The notes under the pieces were generated by a model. It was not told where the DNA came from. It searched no databases and saw nothing but the letters and a program-made list of their open reading frames with translations. Shown here piece by piece: positions 52,509 through 59,525 of a stretch of 64,000 bases of DNA (position 1 is its first letter; each line of letters opens with the position of its first letter). Source of the DNA: Tahibacter aquaticus (GTDB lineage Bacteria > Pseudomonadota > Gammaproteobacteria > Xanthomonadales > Rhodanobacteraceae); the NCBI RefSeq assembly GCF_004363655.1, contig NZ_SNZH01000008.1, forward strand, positions 146,294-210,293, in the 5' to 3' direction. Position numbers and translations under genes: made by a program.

Positions 52509-54521
52509 ATGAACGACCCGCAGGCCGTCTTCCACAAGGTGCTCATCGCCAACCGCGGCGAAATCGCCGTGCGCATACTGCGCAGCTGCCGCCGCCTGGG
52601 CTATCGCACGGTCGCGGTGTATTCGCAGGCCGATCGCGATGCCTTGCACGTGCGCCTGGCCGACGAGTCGGTGTGCATAGGACCGGCTGCGGCACAGCAG
52701 TCATATCTGTGCATCGAGGCGATTCTGGCCGCGGCCCGGCAGTGCGGCGCGCAGGCCATCCATCCCGGCTACGGTTTTCTGTCCGAGCGTGCCGAATTCG
52801 CGCGCGCCGTCGCGCAGGCTGGCCTGGTGTTTATCGGCCCGGACGCAGCAGCCATCGAGGCCATGGGCGACAAGCCGGCAGCCAAGCAGCGCATGCTCGC
52901 CGCCGGCGTGGCCTGCGTGCCCGGTTACCACGGCGAGGTGCAGGACGACGCCGGCTTGACGGCCGCGGCCCTGCAGGTTGGCCTGCCGGTGATGATCAAG
53001 GCCGCTGCCGGCGGCGGTGGCAGGGGCATGCGCCTGGTGCACGACGCGCCATCGCTCGGTGCGGCGCTGCAGTCGGCGCGTTCGGAGGCGGCGAATGCGT
53101 TCGGCGACGGCCGCCTGCTGATCGAGAAAGCCGTGGTCGATGCGCGCCATATCGAAGTACAGGTATTCGGCGACCGCCACGGTAGCATCGTGCAGCTGGG
53201 CGAGCGCGAGTGCTCGGTACAGCGGCGCAACCAGAAAGTGGTCGAGGAAGCGCCCTCGCCGGCGGTCAGCGAGGACCTGCGTGCACGCCTCGGTGCGGCA
53301 GCAGTTGCCGCGGCCCGGGCAGTGGACTATGTCGGCGCCGGCACGGTCGAGTTCCTGCTCGCGCCCGACGGCAGTTTTTACTTTCTGGAAATGAATACCC
53401 GCCTGCAGGTCGAGCATGCGGTGACCGAGCTGGTCTACGGCGTCGATCTGGTCGAATGGCAGTTGCGTATTGCCCGCGGCGAAGCGCTGCCCTTGACGCA
53501 GGCGGAGATTCTTGCGCGCCGCAACGGCTGGGCCATGGAGGTGCGCCTGTGCGCCGAAGATCCGGCACGCGATTTCCTGCCCCAGGCCGGCCCGGTGCTG
53601 GCCTGGCGCACGCGGCAGGGCGAAGGCCTGCGCGTCGATCACGCACTGATCGAGGGACAGCACATCGGCCCGTACTACGATTCGCTGCAGGCCAAGCTGG
53701 TCGCGCACGGCGCCACTCGCGAGGCGGCGCGGCGCAAGCTGCTGCAGTTGCTGGACGAGACAGTGCTGTTCGGCGTGGCCAGCAATAGCGACCTGCTGGC
53801 GGCGATCCTGGCGCATGCGGCTTTTGTCGAAGGCACTATTTCTACACATTTCATCAGCCAGCATTTTCCGGCCCCGGCGATCGGCGCTGCGCGCCGGCCT
53901 GGCAGCCGCCACCGCGCGCTGGCTGCGCTGCTGCTGCACGGTCTCGATGCGCAGGCGCTGCAGGCTTCGGCAGGGTTTGCCGCCAGCCTGGCTGGCTGGC
54001 ATAGCTCGCCCGGCGATGCGACGGCGCTGCGCCTGGGCCACGATGGCGGCGAAACCCGCTGCCGCCTGCGCCGTGAGTCCGATGGCAGCCATGTCGTCGA
54101 GCTGGCGGGCGAGGACACGTGCAGCGAGTCGCTGAAGCTGGTGCAGCTTGGCCAGGGCGATGCGTGGTTCGAGGCGGCTGGCGTGCGCCGCCACGCGGCC
54201 TTTGCGCGCGACTGCACGCGGCTGTGGTTGGCCCTGGACGGACTGACCCTGTGCTACGAAGACCTGACGTATGCACCCGCAGCGAGCGCCGAGGCGGCGG
54301 GCGACGGCCGCCTGCTGGCGCCGATGGACGGCAGGATCGTCGCGCTGAATACGCGGGCCGGCGCCGCCGTGGGCAAAGGCGACGTCGTCGCCGTTCTCGA
54401 AGCGATGAAGATGGAGTTTTCCATCGTCGCCGGCAGCGACGGCGTGGTGCTGCAGCTCGCCTGTGTGCTGGGCCAGCAGGTCAAGGCGCGGCAATTGCTG
54501 GTCGCGATACAGCCGCGCTGA
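52509..54521 (+). CDS. Acyl-CoA carboxylase alpha subunit, biotin carboxylase plus BCCP
   Basis: 670 residues. N-terminal biotin carboxylase (KVLIANRGEIAVRILRS; HPGYGFLSERAEF; ATP-grasp GGGGRGMRLV; ERECSVQRRNQKVVEEAPSP; FLEMNTRLQVEHAVTELV), a middle linker and a C-terminal biotinyl domain with Lys634 in EAMKM. It carboxylates its own biotin with ATP and bicarbonate, then hands CO2 to the beta subunit encoded just upstream. Same type as AtuF and LiuD. Last gene of the operon; the convergent Lrp gene ends 19 nt away. Confidence 0.95.
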   Translation: MNDPQAVFHKVLIANRGEIAVRILRSCRRLGYRTVAVYSQADRDALHVRLADESVCIGPAAAQQSYLCIEAILAAARQCGAQAIHPGYGFLSERAEFARAVAQAGLVFIGPDAAAIEAMGDKPAAKQRMLAAGVACVPGYHGEVQDDAGLTAAALQVGLPVMIKAAAGGGGRGMRLVHDAPSLGAALQSARSEAANAFGDGRLLIEKAVVDARHIEVQVFGDRHGSIVQLGERECSVQRRNQKVVEEAPSPAVSEDLRARLGAAAVAAARAVDYVGAGTVEFLLAPDGSFYFLEMNTRLQVEHAVTELVYGVDLVEWQLRIARGEALPLTQAEILARRNGWAMEVRLCAEDPARDFLPQAGPVLAWRTRQGEGLRVDHALIEGQHIGPYYDSLQAKLVAHGATREAARRKLLQLLDETVLFGVASNSDLLAAILAHAAFVEGTISTHFISQHFPAPAIGAARRPGSRHRALAALLLHGLDAQALQASAGFAASLAGWHSSPGDATALRLGHDGGETRCRLRRESDGSHVVELAGEDTCSESLKLVQLGQGDAWFEAAGVRRHAAFARDCTRLWLALDGLTLCYEDLTYAPAASAEAAGDGRLLAPMDGRIVALNTRAGAAVGKGDVVAVLEAMKMEFSIVAGSDGVVLQLACVLGQQVKARQLLVAIQPR

Positions 54522-54540
54522 GCGGTGGTTGCGGCACGCC

Positions 54541-55029
54541 TCAGGGCTTGTCGCGCAGGGCCAGGCCCGCGCCGGTCTTTACCCGTTCCAGCGTCACATG
54601 CGTGGTGAAACTGCGCACGTTCGTGTCGTCGAGCAGGGTGCGCCGCGTAAACGCGTCATAGGCTTCCATATCGCTGACCAGCACGATCAGCACGAAATCG
54701 CTTTGCCCGGTCACGTAGTAGCACTGCTGCACTTCGGCGGCGGCGAGCATCTTGCGGCGAAAACGTTCCAGGTCGGCGGCGCTTTCCCGCTCCAGGTCGA
54801 CCATGACGACGCAGGTCACTGCCAGCCCCAGCGGGCGCGGCTCCAGCTCGGCCACTTCGCGCCGGATCACGCCGCTGTCGCGCAAGCGCTTCAGGCGGCG
54901 CTGCACCGCCGCGACGGACAGGCCGATCTCGTCGGCAATGGTTTTGGCCGGCAGGCGTGTATCGGCCTGCCAGCGCTGCAGGATGCGGTAATCGAAGGAG
55001 TCGAGTTCGGTGCTGTCGTCGTTGTGCAT
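54541..55029 (-). CDS. Lrp/AsnC-family regulator
   Basis: 162 residues from the ATG at 55029 (MHNDDSTELDSFDYRILQRW); the open frame beyond lacks similarity. N-terminal helix-turn-helix (LPAKTIADEIGLSVAAVQRRLKRLRDSGVI) and C-terminal RAM/ligand domain (TCVVMVDLERES; VQQCYYVTGQSDFVLIVLVSDMEAYDAF; VRSFTTHVTLERVKTGAGL) are complete. It diverges from the deformylase-dehydratase gene, whose start is 105 nt away, so it probably controls it in response to an amino acid. Confidence 0.94.
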   Translation of the reverse strand: MHNDDSTELDSFDYRILQRWQADTRLPAKTIADEIGLSVAAVQRRLKRLRDSGVIRREVAELEPRPLGLAVTCVVMVDLERESAADLERFRRKMLAAAEVQQCYYVTGQSDFVLIVLVSDMEAYDAFTRRTLLDDTNVRSFTTHVTLERVKTGAGLALRDKP

Positions 55030-55133
55030 GGCGTGCGGTTCGAATGCGGCTTGGGCGCATCGCCGCGGCCCTGAATGCGGCCTGGCGACGACGCTGCGCG
55101 CATAGGCTACGGCATCCGCGACGAGGACGAGAC

Positions 55134-56636
55134 ATGCCCGGCCCAGATCCGACCCTGCTGCCCATACTGACCGACGGCGACGCGCGCCTGCGCCAGCCTG
55201 CCAGCCCGGTCGAGGCCATCGACCGCGATGTGATCGCCGTGGTCGACGCCCTGGCCGCCTGCCTGCGCGCGTATCGCGCCGAATATGGCCATGGCCGAGG
55301 CATCGCCGCACCGCAGCTGGGCATTGCGCGGCGCATCGTGGTGCTGGACCTGGGCGCGGGACCGCTGGCCCTGATCAATCCACAGGTCGTCTGGCGCGAC
55401 GAACAGATCTTCACCCTGTGGGATGACTGCTTCAGCCTGCCGGGCCAGCTGGTGCGCGTGCGCCGGCATCGCTCGGTCTCGATCGAATACCGCGATCTTG
55501 CCTATCGCCTGCGGCGCTGGGAACGCCTGCCGCAGGATCTGTCCGAACTGGTACAGCACGAACTCGATCACCTCGACGGCGTGCTGATGAGCGACCGCGC
55601 CGAAGGTGCGCAAGCGATCCGCAGCGCACACGAGCGCGCCGCGCTGGTGGATGCGGCACGGTCGCAGCATCGCCTGTCGCTGCACGGTATCGCCGCGGCC
55701 GCACAGGGCATAGATCCGGCTTTTCTGCACAGCCCGCAGTACGTCTGCGAGCCGCTGGCAGAATTGCTGAAGTGTGAACTTACACTCAAAGTGGAAACTA
55801 TGAACCCGCTGCGCAGCTTCAAGGGCCGCGGTGCCGACTGGTACCTGGCGCAGCGCCTGGCGCGCGGCGAGCACGGCGCACTGGTCTGTGCCAGTGCCGG
55901 CAATTTCGGCCAGGCGCTGGCTTATGCCTGCCGCAAGCGCGGCACGGAACTGAGCGTATATGCCGCGACCAGCGCCAGTCCGCTCAAGCTCGAACGTATG
56001 CGTGCGCTGGGGGCGCGAGTGCATCTGCACGGTGCCGATTTCGATGCGGCCAAGGCAGCGGCGCGCGTGCATGCGGCGCGAAGCGGCGAGCAACTGGTCG
56101 AGGATGGTCTGGAGCCGGCGATCAGCGAAGGCGCCGGCTCCATCGCGGTGGAGCTGCTGGCCGACGATCCGGCGCTGGATGCCATCGTGATTCCACTCGG
56201 CAACGGCGCGTTGCTCAACGGCATGGCGCGCTGGAGCAAGGCGCGCGCACCGGCCACGCGCATCGTCGGCGTAGTCAGTGCCGGCGCCAACGCGATGGCA
56301 CGGAGCTGGCGCGCCGGACGCGGCGCCGCCTGCATCGTCGGCGAGCGCGTAGCCACCATCGCCGACGGCATTGCCGTGCGCGTGCCGATTGCCGAAGCGG
56401 TGGACGATATGCACGGACTGGTCGACGCTGTTGTCGAGGTCGACGATGCCGCGCTGATTGCCGCGATGCGCCTGGCGCAACAGCACGCGGGCATCGTGCT
56501 CGAACCGGCCGGCGCGGCCGGTCTGGCCGCTATTCATGCCTTGCGGCAGGAATTTGCCGGAAAGCGCGTCGCGGCCGTGCTCTGCGGCAGCAATATCACG
56601 CAGGAACAATTCCATACCTGGCTTTGTAAACCCTAA
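55134..56636 (+). CDS. Peptide deformylase-like domain fused to threonine/serine dehydratase-like PLP enzyme
   Basis: 500 residues from the ATG at 55134 with CGAGGACGAG upstream. Residues 1-160 are deformylase-like with all metal ligands: motif 1 GRGIAAPQLGI (55-64), motif 2 reading DDCFS (97-101) where EGCLS is usual, and HELDH (142-146). Residues about 180-500 are a fold-type II PLP enzyme: ETMNPLRSFKGRGA with Schiff-base Lys230, SAGNFGQALAYACRKRG, phosphate loop GNGALLNG and the end LCGSNIT; no C-terminal ACT domain. Threonine dehydratases turn Thr or Ser into ammonia and a keto acid. No stop or frameshift separates the halves, so it is a true fusion. Why they are joined is unknown; formyl-amino acid substrates are a guess. 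Confidence 0.92.
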   Translation: MPGPDPTLLPILTDGDARLRQPASPVEAIDRDVIAVVDALAACLRAYRAEYGHGRGIAAPQLGIARRIVVLDLGAGPLALINPQVVWRDEQIFTLWDDCFSLPGQLVRVRRHRSVSIEYRDLAYRLRRWERLPQDLSELVQHELDHLDGVLMSDRAEGAQAIRSAHERAALVDAARSQHRLSLHGIAAAAQGIDPAFLHSPQYVCEPLAELLKCELTLKVETMNPLRSFKGRGADWYLAQRLARGEHGALVCASAGNFGQALAYACRKRGTELSVYAATSASPLKLERMRALGARVHLHGADFDAAKAAARVHAARSGEQLVEDGLEPAISEGAGSIAVELLADDPALDAIVIPLGNGALLNGMARWSKARAPATRIVGVVSAGANAMARSWRAGRGAACIVGERVATIADGIAVRVPIAEAVDDMHGLVDAVVEVDDAALIAAMRLAQQHAGIVLEPAGAAGLAAIHALRQEFAGKRVAAVLCGSNITQEQFHTWLCKP

Positions 56637-56646
56637 GGAGAAACAC

Positions 56647-57012
56647 ATGATCGACCACGTCGAACTGCTCGTCGCCGATGCGGCGCAGTCCACGCTTTTT
56701 TTTGCCGGTGCACTCGCGCCATTGGGTTATGCCCTGCACGTGCAAGGTGCCAGCAACGGTTTCGGCAGCAGCATGGAGGCACTGGATTTCTGGCTCAAAC
56801 CCGGCGGCCCGTCCGCACCGCGGCCGCATGTCGCGTTCAACTGCAGCGACCGCGCCACGGTCGACGCGGCATATGCCGCCGCGCTCGCCAGCGGTGGCCG
56901 CGAGAACGGTGCGCCGGCGCTGCTGGAGCGTATCCATCCGAACTACTATGCCGGCTTCGTGCAGGATCCTGACGGGCACAATATCGAGTTTGTCTGTCAT
57001 CGGGCAGGCTGA
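56647..57012 (+). CDS. VOC/glyoxalase-fold protein
   Basis: 121 residues; AAGGAGAAAC before the ATG at 56647, 10 nt after the fusion gene, so in one operon. Two beta-alpha-beta-beta-beta units are visible: IDHVELLVADAAQSTLFFAGALAPLGY and RPHVAFNCSDRATVDAAYAAAL, ending DPDGHNIEFVCH with the metal-site Glu of the vicinal oxygen chelate family and His6-type position near the N-terminus (DHVE). Likely a metal-dependent small-molecule enzyme or binding protein in the same pathway; substrate unknown. Confidence 0.92.
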   Translation: MIDHVELLVADAAQSTLFFAGALAPLGYALHVQGASNGFGSSMEALDFWLKPGGPSAPRPHVAFNCSDRATVDAAYAAALASGGRENGAPALLERIHPNYYAGFVQDPDGHNIEFVCHRAG

Positions 57013-57035
57013 TCGCTGCGGATGGGCCGATCAGC
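57008..57035 (+). terminator. Hairpin overlapping the VOC stop codon
   Basis: GCTGATCG at 57008-57015 pairs with CGATCAGC at 57028-57035, 12-nt loop. It overlaps the TGA. No U-tract, so termination is possible but not proven. Confidence 0.35.
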
Positions 57036-57254
57036 GCGTGATAGTTCCGTCACCACCTGAGCGCTTTGTAGACAACAGTGCGATGTGACAGCTTGGAAAA
57101 GAAGCGAAGGCAAGTTTTGCGCAGATGGCGCTGGCGTATGGCCGGACGTGCGCGGCATGCTGTCGGGCGCTTCCGGATCGACTGTTGCGAATCACATCCG
57201 ACGGCAATGCTGCCGCACGGTTCCCCTGTCTAGAGTTATCCGGAGTATTTCCCG

Positions 57255-57674
57255 ATGAAATTGCATTGCGCGCTCGCCCTCGCTTTCGCCGCCTTCCTGC
57301 CGCTCGCCGCTTCCGCGGCGGGGCCGGCCAACAAGACCGACCGTTCCGAAAAGGCCGTGCCCGCGGCCGAAGCCGGCAGCAGTTCGCTGGTCTGCTATTT
57401 CCAGAAAGGCACCGACACGACCTGGTACTGGGGCCTGACCTCGGCCTCGGCCTGGTATTCGCTGCCGGGCAATTTCCAGACCACGCCCTATACCAAGCTG
57501 GAGAAATTCTTCTCCACAGCCAGCCAGGGCGACATCACCAGCGCCTGCGCCAACTCGGCCACGTACTACGGCCTGGTCGGCTACAACCTGCTGGCGGCTT
57601 TCGCCGCGACCAAGAAAGCCGGCTACAACTATCCGATCGTGATCAACAACGTCGAGCTGTATCCGCAGTACTGA
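57255..57674 (+). CDS. Small secreted protein of unknown function
   Basis: 139 residues, ATG at 57255 after CGGAG. Signal peptide ends near ASAAG. The mature part is small and aromatic (DTTWYWGLTSASAWYSLP; SATYYGLVGYNLLAAF; GYNYPIVINNVELYPQY), with two cysteines (LVCYFQ and SACANS) that could pair. No family recognised. It stands alone between hairpins at 57008 and 57686. Confidence 0.72.
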   Translation: MKLHCALALAFAAFLPLAASAAGPANKTDRSEKAVPAAEAGSSSLVCYFQKGTDTTWYWGLTSASAWYSLPGNFQTTPYTKLEKFFSTASQGDITSACANSATYYGLVGYNLLAAFAATKKAGYNYPIVINNVELYPQY

Positions 57675-57685
57675 TGGCGTAGTCT

Positions 57686-57711
57686 GGGCAGGCCGCAACA
57701 GCGGCCTGCCC
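57686..57711 (+). terminator. 11-bp perfect hairpin after the small secreted protein
   Basis: GGGCAGGCCGC at 57686-57696 pairs perfectly with GCGGCCTGCCC at 57701-57711, loop AACA. It starts 12 bases after the stop. No U-tract follows. Confidence 0.5.
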
Positions 57712-57821
57712 ACTGTCGCGACATTGGGCGGCACGGTCTGGCGCTGGACAGGCTTTCCCGATTGCGGCAGTCTGCGCACCGCAGGCGCGACTCCTTCTCT
57801 CACTCTTCCGCCTGCTTTCTG

Positions 57822-58487
57822 ATGTCCCCGCGTCTTACTCGTGGCGAGTATTGGCTACTCGCCAAAGCGGTCGAGCACAATCTTCCCTTGTGGATCCTGA
57901 AGCTTCCTGAAGGTCCTCCCTGGAACAACAACACCATCGACGAAGTGATGAACTGTTGTGGCCATGGCATGGGCAGGCCGGAGCTGGAACGGACCTTGAA
58001 ACGGCTGGTCGATCGAGGCTGGGCGCGCCTCAGTCGCGTATTTGGCAATGCCGACGAATGCATTCCCGCCGACAGAGCTACCTTCCAGTTTGCATTTGCT
58101 AGCAAAGTGGAACTGAGGCAGACGGTGCATCTGCTGCTGACGCCGCAGGGTGGTGCAGCGTGGGAACAGTTCGCGCGACCGAGCTGGGCCGACTATATCT
58201 CCGACGAATATGACTTCGGCGAGGACAAGGTCCATCAACGTTGCGTCGTGGCGACAGATCAGGTGCGCCTGAAACGTTACTTACAAGCGGTGCGCGAAGA
58301 GGACGAGGTCGAGCCGGGTTCGGAAGTTTATGCAGAAACGGCAGACTGGCAGCCGATTTACTGGAAGCCGCCGTTTGCCGGCGTCGAATGCCGCTTTCGT
58401 TATCGCGATCGCGAACAACCTATAACGACGCACTACACCCATCAGGCCAGCCAGCGGCTGCGTAAGCACTGGTGCGAGTGGCTCTGA
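57822..58487 (+). CDS. Hypothetical protein, winged-helix-like N-terminus
   Basis: 221 residues from ATG 57822 (MSPRLTRGEYWLLAKAVEHNLP); 20 more upstream codons are open but unlike the rest. No signal peptide, so cytoplasmic. Residues about 8-70 could form a winged helix (TIDEVMNCCGHGMGRPELER, then TLKRLVDRGWARLSRV), but this is a weak impression. The remainder is acidic and aromatic (FARPSWADYISDEYDFGED; YAETADWQPIYWKPPFAG) and ends in LRKHWCEWL. I do not recognise a family. Followed by a strong bidirectional terminator. Confidence 0.7.
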   Translation: MSPRLTRGEYWLLAKAVEHNLPLWILKLPEGPPWNNNTIDEVMNCCGHGMGRPELERTLKRLVDRGWARLSRVFGNADECIPADRATFQFAFASKVELRQTVHLLLTPQGGAAWEQFARPSWADYISDEYDFGEDKVHQRCVVATDQVRLKRYLQAVREEDEVEPGSEVYAETADWQPIYWKPPFAGVECRFRYRDREQPITTHYTHQASQRLRKHWCEWL

Positions 58488-58500
58488 ACCGCTGACACAC

Positions 58501-58532
58501 ACAACCGGCCGCCTTGCGCGGCCGGTTGTTTT
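58501..58532. terminator. Bidirectional terminator
   Basis: ACAACCGGCCGC at 58501-58512 pairs perfectly with GCGGCCGGTTGT at 58518-58529, loop CTTGC, then TTT. It separates the convergent genes ending at 58487 and 58540. Confidence 0.85.
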
Positions 58533-58539
58533 CAAACCT

Positions 58540-58803
58540 TCAACGGTTCTGCTTCGCCCAGATCGGCTGTACCGACGCCATCACCTGCTCGCATTTCAGG
58601 GAGCAGCTGCCGCGTGCCTGTACAGCGCATTCGTGATCTTTCAGTTCGCAGGCTTCGGTGCAGCGGTCGTCGCCCTTGGCGCATTTCGCCAGGCATTCCT
58701 TGAGCTGTGGCGCGCAGCCGGTCTTGGCCAGGCATTCGTCGCAGTCGGTGGCCAGCAGCGGAGCCGAGGCAAAGGCGAGCAGGAAAGTGAGTAGCAGGCG
58801 CAT
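58540..58803 (-). CDS. Small exported cysteine-rich protein
   Basis: 87 residues from ATG 58803 with GAGGAGA upstream. Signal peptide MRLLLTFLLAFASAPLLA, then a 68-residue mature part with ten cysteines in a spaced pattern (CDECLAKTGC, LKECLAKCAKGDDRC, TEACELKDHEC, GSCSLKCEQ). Expected to be folded by disulfides in the periplasm or outside. The C-x3-C spacing gives the look of two helical hairpins, as in metal-binding or CHCH-like small proteins. No function known. Confidence 0.75.
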   Translation of the reverse strand: MRLLLTFLLAFASAPLLATDCDECLAKTGCAPQLKECLAKCAKGDDRCTEACELKDHECAVQARGSCSLKCEQVMASVQPIWAKQNR

Positions 58804-59380
58804 AAGGTCTCCTCGGCGCGGTCGGCGGACGGACGTGTCCGCTTCAGGGTGAAGGCGCAGCGGGCGAATCTTCGCTCACCGGAGGCGCGATTATCCAGCG
58901 CGCCGGCTGCCTGGCGGAGCCGCTTTGGCCGCTGTTCCGACCAGCCCCCCTTTCGGCCCGACAGGCGTATCCGTGTCCCGTCGGCTCACAACGGTACAGT
59001 CCGCTTCGGTGGGCTGAACAAGCGGCGGCCGTGATCTTCGGGTCCACCCCTCCCAGCTTGCCTGGCTTCTGCTTGTGCAATGCAGCATAGCGTGGCGGAG
59101 GTGGCACTCGGTGTTGCGGCGGGCCGGGCCAGCGCCGATATAGGCCGGCAGGCCTAGTGCCGGACGTTGAATTTGTATCGACATTTTCAAACGGCTGCAG
59201 GTATTTGCGCAGCACCGTCAGTGTGGCCGGTTGTTTTTCGCCTGCAGGTGCGCCAGGCCGCGCCCTGGGCTGGCTGGGGCGCCGGCTCAATAGGCCGGCA
59301 ACTCAGCCACTTAGAAAAAATATACCGGTAATGTTCCATATGCACATTGCATTCGCTCGTGGATTGTTTAACGATCGAAA
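58804..59380. other. Intergenic region upstream of the metalloprotease leader
   Basis: About 580 bases with no supported gene. TAGGCCGGCA occurs at 59141 and 59291, exactly 150 apart; the first is part of a TAGGCC-ggca-GGCCTA palindrome (59141-59156). An AT-rich patch around 59310-59370 probably contains the protease promoter, but I cannot fix -35 and -10. Confidence 0.4.
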
Positions 59381-59525
59381 GGCTTCAGCGCCTGTTTCCC
59401 GGGGGGGAGAGGATCGTCATGGTTGCCGTCGGCAGCTCGAATTGATGGATGCCTGCAAGCAACACTGAGCGGACCTCGCAGGGGCTGTGGCGATCACCCA
59501 CAGTTCTTCTTGGAGGAAGAAGTTC
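59381..59525 (+). promoter_or_regulatory. Structured leader of metalloprotease gene 1 (copy 1)
   Basis: 145 bases directly upstream of the start codon are highly similar to those before the second protease gene. Stem A: GTTGCC/GGCAGC (59422-59436, loop GTC). Stem B: CTGTGG/CCACAG (59485-59503, loop CGATCAC). Just before the ATG, CTTCTT-GGAGG-AAGAAG (59506-59522) puts the ribosome site in a hairpin loop. In copy 2 the stems are kept and loops differ, as expected for functional RNA. No known riboswitch class recognised. Confidence 0.6.

Noticed and set aside
50863..54521. Carboxylase pair as the leucine-pathway methylcrotonyl-CoA enzyme (LiuBD)
   Set aside because: Possible, but TetR plus two AtuG/AtuB-like SDRs fit the terpene-type operon better; kept as the alternative in the entries.
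59141..59300. TAGGCCGGCA repeated 150 bases apart
   Set aside because: Short, GC-palindromic and expected by chance at this composition; mentioned only in the intergenic entry.
59381..59525. Resemblance of GGTTGCCG in the leader to the 3' part of a GEMM-I (c-di-GMP) riboswitch
   Set aside because: The essential ACGCAAAGCC core is absent in both copies.
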